64,000 bases of DNA, taken from contig CM064426.1 in assembly GCA_032690845.1 (NCBI GenBank), positions 73,458,403-73,522,402 of the forward strand, read 5' to 3'. Shown piece by piece: positions 13,288 through 24,420 of the stretch (positions are counted from its first letter, which is position 1; every line of letters begins with the position of its first letter). Source of the DNA: Eleusine coracana subsp. coracana (lineage: Eukaryota > Streptophyta > Magnoliopsida > Poales > Poaceae). The notes under the pieces are model-generated. The model ran no database searches and was not told the DNA's origin. It saw nothing but the letters and a program-made list of their open reading frames with translations. The translations under genes and the position numbers were made by a program.

Positions 13288-13454
13288 TCCTCCCCTTCTT
13301 GAATTGGAGTCGTCATCTCATCATCAATCTCCTGCAAAAGGTTAGAACCAGCAAAATACAAAGTACAAGACACATGATCATTGATAAAAGATATATCACG
13401 ACAAAGCATATTATAGCAAGGTGCATCATGATTATCACAAAGTTTAGCAATAAT
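13288..13454 (-). pseudogene. Gypsy pol C-terminal fragment
   Basis: The minus strand is open through NMLCRDISFINDH, CTLYFAGSNLLQEIDDE and MTTPIQEGEDDED, then enters the LTR. Only the last motif is recognisable as the tail of gypsy polyproteins. The rest has no clear match to a named domain. Confidence 0.55.
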
Positions 13455-14215
13455 AGATGTAGATGAGACCTGATCTTCCGAAAGGTAGGGGATAAACTCG
13501 ACTATGGTGACTCAGCATCGACAAGCCGGCTTAAATCAAACACGATCTAACCCTGCAACTGTTACACCAAGCACAACTGGATTGTTCCTGCAAGCGAATC
13601 AAGAACACAAGAATGAAAGGATCGACACACAATCTGAAATTGCAATTATGGATGAAGTGAATCACAAAGAAAAGGTTCAAACTCTAAACACAAAAGGATA
13701 AATTTTCACAGTGGTGTAGAATAAAAACAGGGGTTCTGGATTACTGTAAAAAGACTTGTCGTCACAGTTACAATAAATCAATCAAGTTTCTCTCAAAAAA
13801 ACTGAACTAAACAAAACCCGAGTCTAAACGGCGGTGGCTACTGAGTTTTTGAGGGATCCAGGGGCGTCCTAGGGTTGGGGTGACCAGGAGGGGGCGCCCA
13901 CAACATGGGCTTAAGGCCCAACACGATACAAGGCCAAGTTGGCCCAATATAGGTGGCACAGCACCTTGTCATGGACACACAACATGACTCACGACCCTTC
14001 TGGAGCTTGGACTAGAAACAAAACGACGGCGTCGTCGTCCCCTTTCCAACGCATCAAAGAACGCCTTGTTTGGACGTCGGATGTGGGAGATATCATCAAA
14101 ACCGTGCAAGAGTATCGGCTAAATCCGAGACGAACGTGACGACCGAATTGGTGATGACTTGTAACTTGGGAAAGACCATGACGTGTGTGTATCCAACATG
14201 GTGATGTCCTCATCA
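13455..14215 (-). repeat. 5' LTR of deleted gypsy element
   Basis: Second copy of the 12526-13287 LTR, ending gatgtcctcatca directly before the ACCTC duplication. Confidence 0.85.
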
Positions 14216-14286
14216 ACCTCTGCTTATCATCCATATTTACTTGCCTTATTTATCATTGTTTTATGCATGATTGATGATAAGTTGAT

Positions 14287-14460
14287 ATTATCAACCAATT
14301 AGATTTATATTTGTTCAATATGATTGCTAACTGTCGGCTGGTTTTCATCTCATAATTATGGGCTTTGCATCATATTAATCGATTAGATTTATATTTGTTC
14401 AATATGATTGCTAACTTTCAGGTGGTTTTCACATCTCATGATTATCGGCTTTGCATCGAC
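14287..14460. repeat. 87-bp tandem duplication inside the Tat-like LTR
   Basis: Two adjacent copies (from 14287 and 14374) share agatttatatttgttcaat, atgattgctaact and ggctttgcatc with a few differences. This is probably the U5/R part of the LTR. Confidence 0.85.
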
Positions 14461-14661
14461 TTGTCTAAGGCCGATGACCACCTAGAGAATTTGAGTGTTT
14501 GTATCTTTGTCGATTTACAGGGAAAATCGATTGGCATGCTTCAGTTTGTTTTCATCTTGCAGTGGAGCTAAGCTCATCTCCTAGGTCAAACGAGTAGATT
14601 TCAGCGTCAACACGTTTTTTGGCATTCCCCGTGGGATCATGAGGCAGTACAACCCGGAGCC

Positions 14662-16479
14662 ATGTCTGAACCACCTCCAAATCCCCCATCGAAGAACTTA
14701 GTCAGCGCAGAGCTGACAAAAGATCATCAGCTCCCTATGGAGATGAAAGATTTAATTGATGAACTCAAGGCAAAGTTCAAGGAGAGCATGATGCAGTTTC
14801 AGAGCTTGTTGTTTGGTATGCTCAGCAAAACTAGACATCGAAAGATTTTCCAAAAAACGTCGTTACCGGAACCAGACGTAATAATAGAAGAGACTGAAAG
14901 AGGAAAGTGTTGGCACTCCCCAAGTGCCCCTTTTATATGTGAATATTTTCCCAATTAGAGCATAATTGATACTAATTTAGGTCATTTACCTATGATATTG
15001 CCTATATATTTGTATATGCGTTGTTTTGGAGCTTTATTACATAAACAGGTAAAATTGGCGATTAAAGTGATGTTGGACAGGATAGGAATCCAGAACTGAT
15101 GAAAAGCACTGAAGAAGCCCAGTGCACCGATCGGCGCGGTCCATAAGCCGGTCGGCGCAAGGGTGTTTTGGCCCACAGAAGTGACCGAGGCCCCATTCCA
15201 CATGTTTATGGAAGTTTATCTACTCAAGACACTTGAAGATATTTACTTAGAAGATTTATGGAACTTTAAGATCTCGACATGCAGTATAAGACTTTATCTC
15301 GAAGGAAAAGGCCCACATGGCAGCTATGGAAGGCAGAAGAACTGACTCGAAGGAGAAACTAGAGAAGACACGGCTTGCGCCGATCGGCGCAATCCTATCA
15401 TCGATCGGCACAACTGCCTTATTTGCTAGAAACCGAGTCCTCTACGAGTAGAACCTCTATTAATACTTGTAAACCCTGGTCTCGGTAGAAAGAGAGGCAG
15501 AGGCGACAGAGGGACAACAGATTCGTGAGCTAGAGCCACCGGGGTTTGCCCTGTTAGAATAGATCTCTAGTTGAGTTTCAAGAACCATTGGTGTTAAGAG
15601 TTGATCCGTCAAGGTAGGCCATCTCGACGGGGATGAATTTTACTCTATGTATCTCAAGAATGAGTAAATATGTTGATGATGGTTTTGAGGATTTGTCTAT
15701 CTTGATTCTATAATCATGTATGTGCTTATTCCAATTGCTTAGTTCTAGGCTAAGTAAGTAGATATTATCTTGATCGTGGTGATTAGGATAGTATTTGGAT
15801 ATTGTATTGATTATGGTTGCTTGATGATGCTAGCAGTGTGGTTTAGCAGTGACAACACTAAGCCTGTGTAGCACTATTGGATAGTTGAGTAGGGTAAGAT
15901 ACTCGCGTGATTAAGGGTTTCCTGTCGGCAGCGATAAATCAGGAGCCGCTCAAAAAGCAGGGTGGTCTTACTCATCATAGGTTTTCACTTATCCATGTAA
16001 TTATCCATTATGATGCTATTCAATTAGACTTTCTGATTACGATCTCACTAGCAGATACTTGGCTACTCACTTAACAGCTTAGGCTTACAAAGTATATGGC
16101 GCACTTTGGCTTAGATCCACCAGTGTGCCGATCGGCTCAACACCTGCGCCTATTGGCGCAATGACAGATTTACTATATGGCGCACCCTTGCGCTGGTCAG
16201 TCTCCCCTCATGCAACCTGAAAACGACAGTAGCTTTGACTAGATCTTTTACTATTAACTTTGTTTAATTATTCCTAAGGTTCCAGTGGATTCAATAAACC
16301 TTGGAATACTCAATTCAAGAGAAAAAGTGCTACAATCATACATCGTCCTCTTGCGGTATATAAGTGGGTGCGTAGTTATGACCAACAGAAAGCTGTCAGT
16401 GGTACAGACTGGATGTAATGAAGAGGACAAATTGAATAATATGATCCATACTGCTATCCATCATGCATATATTAACTGA
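14662..16479 (+). pseudogene. Tat-like gag N-terminus, split by a solo LTR
   Basis: ATG at 14662 opens MSEPPPNPPSKNLVSAELTK and continues with an acidic, helical region (LIDELKAKFKESM). The frame is interrupted at 14907 by a solo LTR. Taking one copy of the GAAAG duplication, it resumes in frame at 16393 with LSVVQTGCNEEDKLNN and stops at TGA 16477-16479. Its position, 50 bp after the primer-site region, identifies it as gag. No capsid or zinc-knuckle motif is seen because the element is truncated soon after. Confidence 0.6.
14908..16387. mobile_element. Solo LTR, 1480 bp
   Basis: Begins TGTTGGCACTCC and ends GACCAACA, with inverted TGTTGG/CCAACA ends. It is flanked by a perfect GAAAG duplication (14903-14907 and 16388-16392). 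No internal region is present, so it is the product of unequal recombination between two LTRs. It contains repeated ccgatcggcgca-like phrases at 15127, 15380 and 16130 and a TATA-like ctattaatact near 15456. Excising it with one GAAAG restores the gag frame around it. Confidence 0.85.
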
Positions 16480-16725
16480 TCCAATGTGCTGGTTAATACT
16501 CTAAGGTATCTGATTATACACACTATCAAAGGTTGCATATATTAGGATCCTATGCGTGGACCAGTGTACTTTCATATCCAAGGCAATATACCACATCCAT
16601 CTGGAGGACCCTCAACAATGCCTCAGCAACTAATGAATCATACTGTAGAATACTTACATTACCGATTTTGTTGATATTCCTTAGCATCGCTACTAAATTG
16701 CCTTAGCAACAAAGCCACAAATATG

Positions 16726-18227
16726 TATTGGTAATCTTTAATGAATGCAAGTTATTTTCAAGCGCATGGAGAATAGTATTTCACTGGATGTATTCAGGGT
16801 ATCATATTTATTTTATCCCAAAGGAAGACAAGGGATTAATCAAAATAATTACCATGTTCTAGATATTGCATAGTATATTATAAGACAAAGTCCTTACAGT
16901 GGTAAGGATAAAGATAAACATGGGTAGTGAACACACAGATAATATACTCAAGATAAATGAATACTAGTCTAGTGGAGAAGGACAAAGAAAGAGCTAAGTT
17001 TCTATGTTGCTTTTATATAGTTACATAGTCGATATTATATACTATTATACAGATACATAAACAATATAAGACAGTTAGATCATCACACCCTAGGCATCTG
17101 GTTTTCCCATGTATCCACAATACGATTCTGGCCAAGAGCCTATTGCATAACCAAACATGGGGGATTTCAAAGGACATATAGGGCCATCACCACATACTAC
17201 CTACCCCTAGCAATCCGTGGGCTATACGACAAATAATGCATTCTACTGATCTAAGCCCCACGCTTACATCTCTAGAACAATACCTCTAATCCCCTAGCGA
17301 TGGATTAGAAAAGGAGTAATCACATTGAGGTAAACACTAAGCACGTGGAAATGATCTAAGTCAGACATTAGTCATGCATCAAAATAACGATATAAGGACT
17401 ATAGTAAGGGTTTATGCCTAACATGGTAATATAGTATAACTACATTACTAACATGCAAGCATAATGACCACATACATGAATGGATCATATAATCAAACAA
17501 GAAACACATGACCCAAGCATAACTATATAGAAAGACTAAATATATTAAATAGAACAAAGTCTTACAATAGGAGAAAGATACAAAAGCCATACCACAACTC
17601 CAAGGTAGACTTGGGAACTGAAGAAGACTTTATTCTAAGCCTAACTACACTAAACCAAGAGAGTAAGTCGAAATACAAAGAGAGTAATGCTTCTAGGTGT
17701 CTGTTGAGGAGTGAGGTCACACCCTTCTATTTATAGGGGTCGAAAGACGGCTCTGAAGTCGGCAACTCCCTCCCTAAGGGGGACAACCGCCTTTGGAGAG
17801 TCGGTGGGAAACCACCATAGGAGACTGGGCCTCACTGGGCCCACCTTCTGTTTGGCTGAACAACAGGCATGTTTGGCCGACCAGGGGTGGGGCCCAGTGC
17901 CCCTCGGGTCCTCTGGCACACTGGTGGGTGGCCATCTTTGACTCCTCCACGACTTAGCCCTTCTGTATGTCGGCTTGGTGCTGTAGGTGGGCCAGTTGAT
18001 CCATGGGAATCCCCATTAGCGCACTCTGATTGGTTAAAGTTGTGTTTCTTTGCCAAAGTTGTGTTTTGTCCTCCGATCCATTTTATTGTTTCTCCTGCAT
18101 GTGAGCATTTCTGCAAGCACAAGTGGATATTTATTATTTCTAACAATCATGCATGATGGGAATGTTGAATCCTCCTTTATTTTGAGTAATATTGATGGTC
18201 GGAAATGGTAGTTAACGACCGTCAACA
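16726..18227 (-). repeat. 3' LTR of minus-strand element, about 1.5 kb
   Basis: On the minus strand it starts TGTTGACGGTCG. Its right third holds a GC-richer block (17740-18010). Related sequence in the opposite orientation occurs at about 38400-39300. Confidence 0.65.
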
Positions 18228-19430
18228 AACTCCCCAAGCTAAACCTTTGCTCGTCCCAATGCAAAGATAAAACTTTATATTGTTGATCAGGAGTTGCTAC
18301 AATATTTTATATTCCCTCCATAGTACCAAGTGCACAAGAAAAATATTCTACCTTTAATTGAATAAGTTGGCATTTGGTAACTCACCCTTTTTACATTAGT
18401 CCTTGTGGTGGTTTTGGCTTCTCTTCATCTTGGTAGGACACCATTCTCTCAATCCTGTGTTCCACTTTCCATCCGGAGGTTTTCAAAATATTTTTGCAAA
18501 TAAAACTTCCTCCAATGATTCTCTCGAGTGCTCAATGTGTATAAATCTTTACCAAGGCATTTGAAGTTGCCTCTTTTTGTTTCTACCTCTAAATAAGGCT
18601 TATGTGAAACTCTGGTAGGGAACAATTGAGACATACTTGTAATACATATTTTGCTAAACCAAAAGACTGAACCCATGGAGAAACAAGTCAGACAATCTGA
18701 CTAAGATGTCGATGTGTGTGGAATGTGGTGGAATGATGGATACTCCTTTTTGTGTAGACTCTCTCTTTCTTGAGCAAGCAATTAGGCATGGCTATTTCTT
18801 TTCTCCTTTTTTATTAATCATGCTCAAATTGGGAGCAAGTATTTATTCTATTTTTGATAGCCATGCCTACCATGCAAGTGATGATGGATGTGTACGTGAA
18901 TCTTGATCATAAAAGTATGAAATGGATCTCGCAAAGGTTGTAATCATTTTGATAAAGCTCAGTGTGAAAACAAGCAGCATATGTAGAAGGTTTTGCATTG
19001 AAGTACAACGTATTGCTTTGGTAGGAATTCTCATCACTGAGGAACTTTTCAATTTTATCATTTTGAAAAAGAAAATCTCCGGATGTTAAGCTTCGCTTAG
19101 GGACAAAGATCATAGCAGCCCTATTCTAACCATATCATGCCTCACAACAACCTAGACTTAGATCATGCACTTTGCAACCCACAAGTATTCAAGTTCAAGA
19201 CAAGCATGTTTAGTCAACAAACTCAAAAATTGGGAGAGCACTAAGTTGTATACGAGGGACTATAGAAAGATATGAAATAAAGCAACTATTCATCATCTCA
19301 ACATGAAGGCATGAACATACCTAGCATGCATGACAACCTACTATTTTTATTCTTTTTAGTTTTGTAGTTTTTTATTTGGTTTTGAGGGTAAGTCCGACAA
19401 AGAAAAAAAGAAAGAAAGGAAATATACAAA

Positions 19431-19868
19431 TCACCTTGGCGGGGGTGCTCCCCCAAGCTTGCTCTTGCTCACGACTGTTGGTTTGGATCGAATCCTCTCC
19501 AACGGTAGTAAGTCGTTGTGTAGTCGTGGTGTTCTAGTAGCAGCTCCTGGAGGTGACGAAACTGGTCGTTGGTGTGTTGCTTCCACTCTCTGGAAGTCTG
19601 GGCATGAGTAGGTAGGATGTTTTGCATCTATACTGGGACGGGGCTCAGAAAGATAATCAACTCTAGCATTAGATAAAGCCCTGACCCCAGCAGCAATATG
19701 GGTCACTAAAGAAGTGCATTCAATGGGTCCCGATCCCCTAATATGTTCTAACCATTGACTAATTATGGCTTCAGTAGGAGCAATAGGAATTTTAGCAATA
19801 GCAGCATACAAGACACGTAATTTATCATTACGGGCAGGTCTAGTGTCTTGTCTAGGGAAACAAGTCAT
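19431..19868 (-). CDS. Retroelement-derived open frame, 145 codons
   Basis: ATG at 19868 gives a protein with RPARNDKLRVLYAAIAKIPI, SQWLEHIRGSGPIECTSLVT and HIAAGVRALSNARVDYL, followed by a Pro/Arg-rich tail ending KLGGAPPPR. The LYAAIAKIP...W...G.I.CTSLVTRIA pattern resembles the 3' open frame carried by some Athila-type plant gypsy elements, whose function is unknown. It sits just inside the 5' LTR, not near the 3' end, so the interior has been rearranged. A host gene is unlikely. Expression is not suggested by anything visible. Confidence 0.4.
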   Translation of the reverse strand: MTCFPRQDTRPARNDKLRVLYAAIAKIPIAPTEAIISQWLEHIRGSGPIECTSLVTHIAAGVRALSNARVDYLSEPRPSIDAKHPTYSCPDFQRVEATHQRPVSSPPGAATRTPRLHNDLLPLERIRSKPTVVSKSKLGGAPPPR

Positions 19869-19912
19869 AGCAAGCCACCTATGCCATAGTTGTAGAGTTG
19901 GGTGTTGGTACT

Positions 19913-20508
19913 TTTAATAAGTGCAAATAAATCCACAAACACATGGATATCGCTATAGCATTTCACCTTTGGAGTATTCCATGGGTATTGAATTCACAGG
20001 GAACATGTGTGTTAATCTTCTATTCTAGTCATCCAAGGACACCAAGATAACTATGGCTTTGGGTAGAGAGGATTCTGACTGGTACAAGAGTCCTATTTAG
20101 AGTAAGTCTGACACTAAGCTGCTTGCATTGGACATCCGATTTTTTCCTGCATCTGCAGTGCGATTCCGGCCAAAGGCCTACTACATAGCTGAACATGGAG
20201 GATTTCAAATGACATATAGGTCTATCACCACCTACTATTTACCTCTAGCAATCTGTGGTCTATGCGATAAGCAAAGGCAACCTACGGCCTAGACACCACG
20301 TGTATGCTTTCGATTACTCCCTTAATCTTTACATACAATAGACTAAGACTAAGGTCTCTAATTAAATAAAGTGCAGAGCGAGCAAAGCAACTAAGTACTA
20401 AAACTTACTAAAAAGGAAAACTAATAACTAGAGAAGAATCACAAAGACATACTAAATAAGGCAAGCATCCGTCCAGGTACAAGCGTGAAGAAGGGGTTGG
20501 ACAGGCCC
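19913..20508 (-). repeat. 5' LTR of minus-strand element, truncated
   Basis: Opens tgttggtacttttaat, matching the start of the 16726 LTR (tattggtaatctttaat). It ends abruptly where a different LTR starts (tgtcacgacc) at 20509, so roughly 0.9 kb is missing. Confidence 0.6.
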
Positions 20509-22190
20509 TGTCACGACCTAAAAATTTAAAACATTTACAAAACATAAAACCCAAGGCGATAGTAAAATTATAGGTAACCAGTAACCATAAGAGAGTGGAC
20601 TCAAAAACTTTGGAAACCATTTTGAACCCCAAGTCAAAAGATCAATTCAAATCAAATTTTAAATAAAAAATTGTCAAAATGGGCTTGAGTTGAGAACTCG
20701 AATTTCTTCCATGAAAATATTCCCAAATAAAAATACTACAATAAACTACCTCACAAAATAGAATTTTTGAAAATTTACCAAGATTTTATGTTAAGGATTG
20801 AACCACATAAAAATTCAGACAATGTCCAGAAATATATCAACTTGCTAACTTAAAATTAAAACAGTTTTGGAAGTTTTGATCTGAAGACGAAAGATGGAGC
20901 ACAATCTTGAGATTATGGTCACCAAATTTGGTGATTTTTCAAGCTTGGGAAGACCTGCGTTTGACCAAATTACAGAAGCTATGTTTTAAATCGTCAGAAA
21001 TTCGGAAAACTGAACCAGAAATCATTGGCCGCGTGGACGCCGGCCAGCCGGTCTCCCTTCATGTTTGATGCTTTGGGTGAGCACTGCAGTCCCTATAAAT
21101 GGACCTTGTCCGAACCCCACCGCTCTCCCTCCTCCTTTTCTCTCCTCTACGCCGCCGCCAACCACCATTAGCGCCACCCTGCTGCTGCAAGCTGCTCCGG
21201 CCATTGCAGGCTGCCGGAGGCCGAGCCCTTCTTAGAGCAGGGCTAATGATATAGCCGGATGCCAGCTTTCTACGCATGCTACGTCATTCTGAGCCAGCAC
21301 AAAAAAGGACTAGTATAGTGGTCTCGCTATTAAACGCAGCTTAATCATATATTTTATTATTTAAAGTTTGCTGACTCCTGGAGATTGGCAGGGGGCATTT
21401 AGTCATCTAGGGTGGGGTGCTGCAGCCGGCAACAAGCGAGCGAGGAAATATTCGCCGATCACCTTCTCTCTCTTATTTTCTCACTCTGCCATATCGGACG
21501 TTTGGCTGACGAGTCGGGCGAAACGCCCATCAGTATACTTGCTCTTATAGGAGCCGCGCCAGGGAGTCTGGAAGTCTTCTCGTCCATCACCTACCTCTCC
21601 CACGCGCTCCTGGCCGAGATCGAAGCCGTTCTTCCCCAACGCCGGCAGGATGACCTCGAGCCCTCCCACCGCGTCGTATTAATCCTAGGGTCAGCCGCAC
21701 TCGAATTATTTCTTCAGGAGCCTCTCCTACTCGCTTGCGCACACTCATGACCCATCCCCTCACATATCCAGCCACCGAGTTCGCCGGATTCGATGTTTTC
21801 TTGGCTGTCGGCCAGAGTCCGACACCTCGCCGACGAGCATCAACCTCCGGCCTCCCTCTCACGAAGAAGACCACATGCTGCCCTTCTCCAATCTCAGGTG
21901 AAGCTCCCTGACCAAGCTTCGATGTCATCTGTCCCTCCCTCTACGTGCGCGGCATCGCCGAACCTTCCCCTGCCCTGCGCCTCACCGCCGACCATCTTTC
22001 GGCCAATTCCGACAGTCTCCGACCTCCCCAGCGGATGCACAAGGCCAACAAGACCATTTTTTCCTTCATCCCCAACGGCAGCCGAGGTCCACAGCGAGCT
22101 GCGGTAAGCCTGCCATCGAGCGCCGGCATGCTCCGGAGAGGCTCAGCCTGTGCGCGCGCAAGGAACTGATTTAAACGTTTCAATTGAAAA
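20509..22190 (+). mobile_element. Partial gypsy-type LTR starting TGTCACGACC
   Basis: The start TGTCACGACCTAAAAATTT is typical of one group of grass gypsy LTRs. A promoter-like tccctataaatggacc lies at 21091-21106, followed by a GC-rich, pyrimidine-rich leader to about 22180, interrupted by a MITE (21235-21544). No matching second LTR or internal genes were found, so it is a solo or truncated copy. The right boundary is uncertain. Confidence 0.5.
21235..21544. mobile_element. Tourist-like MITE
   Basis: 310 bp bounded by GAGCAGGGCTAATGATA and TATACTTGCTC, with a TTA duplication on both sides (21232-21234 and 21545-21547). Removing it joins a GC-rich stretch smoothly (gagcccttcttataggagcc). 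The inverted ends are short and imperfect, so family assignment is moderate. Confidence 0.7.
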
Positions 22191-22554
22191 ACATTAAATC
22201 TAGAAAACACCCAAAACGTGTAAAATCAATTATGAATGGTATACTGCATGGAAAATGTGAAATAAATTTTTTTTGGATTCCTAAATCCAAGATCTACCTA
22301 AATAATAAGGTCTCATGGCCTGAAGTAATCTATTAATATCTGGAGTAATATTTCTTTGTTAAATGGCTTTGCATGCTTATTTCTCATGTTAGTGTTATCC
22401 CAAATATAATTTTATCCCACCATATTATGTTCAGGAATTTAAAGTTATTAATTTATCCATGTTTTGACTATTTAATTGTTGTAGAATTATATGTGCATTA
22501 TATGTTGTTAATTTTTGTTCGTAGGATCTTGTGTTACATTATGACATTGGCACA

Positions 22555-24420
22555 ATTCAATGAGATGATAGCAAGTTTGGAAGCTACATAACAAACAAAT
22601 ACATAGGATATTCAGAACCTTATTGCTCAAATTCAAAATCATCATGGACAAAATTTGGATCATAGGAGTAATCAAGATGATGATTATGAAGCAAGTGATG
22701 AGGGGTCTATTGCTAGACGTGCTAGACATCACCAAGAACGTCAAAATAATCATGATCGTCAACATGACAGGCCTCATGGACGTGGTCGGGGAAATAGGGA
22801 TGGAGCTTTTGGTCGAGGTAGAGAAAGAGGACAAGTTTTTTTATGCTGATTTTGAAGAATATGAACCTAAAAATGATGCTTGTCACCGCCATGGATATAA
22901 TCAGAACCAAGAGGACAGGTTTGGCAAATTAAAATTCACTAGGACTAAGTTTGATGGAGGATCTAATCCCGAAGCTCATCTCACATGGGCGCTGAAAGTT
23001 GACAAGATTTTTTGCATGCATAATTATTCTGAAGAGAAGAAGTTAGCAATGGCTTCACTAGAGTTTGAAAATTATGCTCTAATATGGTGGGAGCAAGTGC
23101 TGAATGATCGTGAAGAGGCAGGGCAAGGTCCAGTTGCTACATGGGCTGAAATGAAAAGAGAAATGAGAGCACTATTTGTTACCAAAACATCATCGTCGTG
23201 ATATTATTGACAAGCTATAGAATTTGAGGCAAGGAAATCTTTCCAGTTGCTACATGGGCTAGTGTATATGAAGATGAAGAGCAATCTATTGCACGGTTCA
23301 TGTCAGGTTTGCACCGTAATATTCAGCACATTGTCGAGTTTCAACCATACTAACAATTGATTAATTTAGTGCATCAAGCAAGCAAAGCTGAGCGCCAATT
23401 GCAGCAAGATGCTAAGACAAATAAGGCTACTCCTTTCAGTTCAAAGACTACTCCAAGTAGCAGTAGGTTTACTTGAAAGTTTGTCACAGGATGAGGGACA
23501 AATACTACTTCAAGTAGCATTGTACGTACCAATTCTTGTGGTGATTACAGTAGCAAAGATGTTGCTAATTCGAGAATGAGTCAAACCCATTTCATCATCC
23601 ACTACCTCTGCGGGTTCTAGTAGTGGAATTTAATGTTTCAAATGTGAGGTCGTGGTCATGTCATGAAAGAATGCCCAAATAACCGTACCATTATTGTGAT
23701 TGATCATGGAGAATATGAATCTTCTAGTGAAGAAGAGCAAGTTGCTGATGATGGAAGATTTGAAGATGCTACTTGTGAGTATGAGAAAGGTGTTTCTCTT
23801 GTAGTTACCTAAATTTTGAGTGTGCAATTGAAGGAAGCTGAACATGGACAGCGGAATAATCTATTTGAAACACGAGCTAAAGTGGACAGAAAGGTATGTA
23901 AGGTGATAATTGATGAAGGGAGTTGTTACAATCTTGCTAGTCGGGAGATGGTGGACAAGCTTGGTATGACGATGCTAAAACACTCCCACCCATACCACGT
24001 GCAATGGTTGAATGATTCAGGTGACATCAAGATTGCATGTAGGGTGAAAGTGACATTTAAAGTTGGTGAGTATGTTGACACCGTTATGTGTTATGTATTA
24101 CCCATGTCAGTATGCCACTTGCTGCTAGGAAGACTGTGGCAATATGACCGTTCATCTCTTCATTATGGTCATACTAATAATTATACTATCAAATGGAAGG
24201 GCAAAGATATGGTCCTCAAACCAATGACACCTCAACAAATCATGGCTGAACATTTGCATAAGAATTCTTAAATGAAAGTTGTGAGTGAGAGTGAAAAGGA
24301 GAAAAATAACAAGAGTGTCATCCACAAATCAGTGAGCAAGAGCCACAAGCCAAATTTGAGAGAGAAAATTTTATTGTGTATAGCCAGTAAATCTGAAATG
24401 AGATATTTGAGGAAACATCC
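22555..24420 (+). pseudogene. Old chromovirus-like gypsy element: gag and protease remnant
   Basis: A chain of frames gives the gag order: an Arg/His-rich segment (HHQERQNNHDRQHDRPHGRG, 22730-22800), the capsid-like stretch KLKFTRTKFDGGSNPEAH and ENYALIWWEQVL, then RFMSGLHRNIQHIVEF, and a broken zinc knuckle (CRGHVMKECPN-like, near 23650). The protease follows in a clean 151-codon frame to 24271 with VCKVIIDEGSCYNLAS and CHLLLGRLWQYD. The usual IIDGGS motif has Glu for Gly, with the catalytic Asp kept. Many stops and frameshifts break gag. The coding order continues after the 9-kb insertion, at 33465. No 5' LTR was recognised upstream. Confidence 0.75.

Larger units (their letters stand above)
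12526..14215 (-). mobile_element. Internally deleted Ty3/gypsy LTR element
   Basis: Two direct LTRs of about 761 bp (12526-13287 and 13455-14215) enclose only 167 bp, and the whole is flanked by a perfect ACCTC duplication (12521-12525 and 14216-14220). LTR ends are TGATG...CATCA. Next to the left LTR the minus strand reads MTTPIQEGEDDED, the usual C-terminal tail of gypsy pol, followed by a purine-rich tract. This makes the left LTR the 3' one. All of gag, most of pol and the primer site are gone. The intact flanking duplication means the deleted form may itself have transposed, or an internal deletion happened later. Confidence 0.85.
4833..16725 (+). mobile_element. Tat-like Ty3/gypsy element, 5' LTR plus gag start, heavily nested
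   Basis: The LTR begins TGTTGACACCGG at 4833 and ends AGCGTCAACA at 14612, with matching inverted ends. After removing two inserted elements (4953-11808 and 12526-14220, each counted with one target duplication) about 1.23 kb of LTR remains (4833-4952, 11809-12525, 14221-14612). It has a TATA-like cctataaatatg near 11903. A primer-site region follows at 14613 (ttttttggcattccccgtggg), resembling the TTGGCGCCC...CGTGGGG type of Tat/Athila elements. The gag start follows at 14662. A solo LTR interrupts gag, and the element is cut off at 16725 by another LTR element. No 3' half was found in the window. Confidence 0.7.
16726..20508 (-). mobile_element. Minus-strand gypsy-type LTR element, truncated, mostly non-coding
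   Basis: A left LTR (16726-18227) ends ccgtcaaca, and a related but truncated right LTR begins tgttggtac at 19913. Both share blocks such as gattctggccaagagcct / gattccggccaaaggcct and gatttcaaaggacatatag. Inside, next to the left LTR, the minus strand reads GGTTTAGCTTGGGGAGT, a purine-rich tract, so transcription ran leftwards. The 1.7-kb interior keeps one 145-codon frame. The right LTR is cut at 20508 by other LTR sequence. Confidence 0.7.

Noticed and set aside
21412..22210. Several 70-110 codon frames in the GC-rich leader region
   Set aside because: They occur in all phases, lack a domain or consistent codon bias, and lie in LTR-type sequence.
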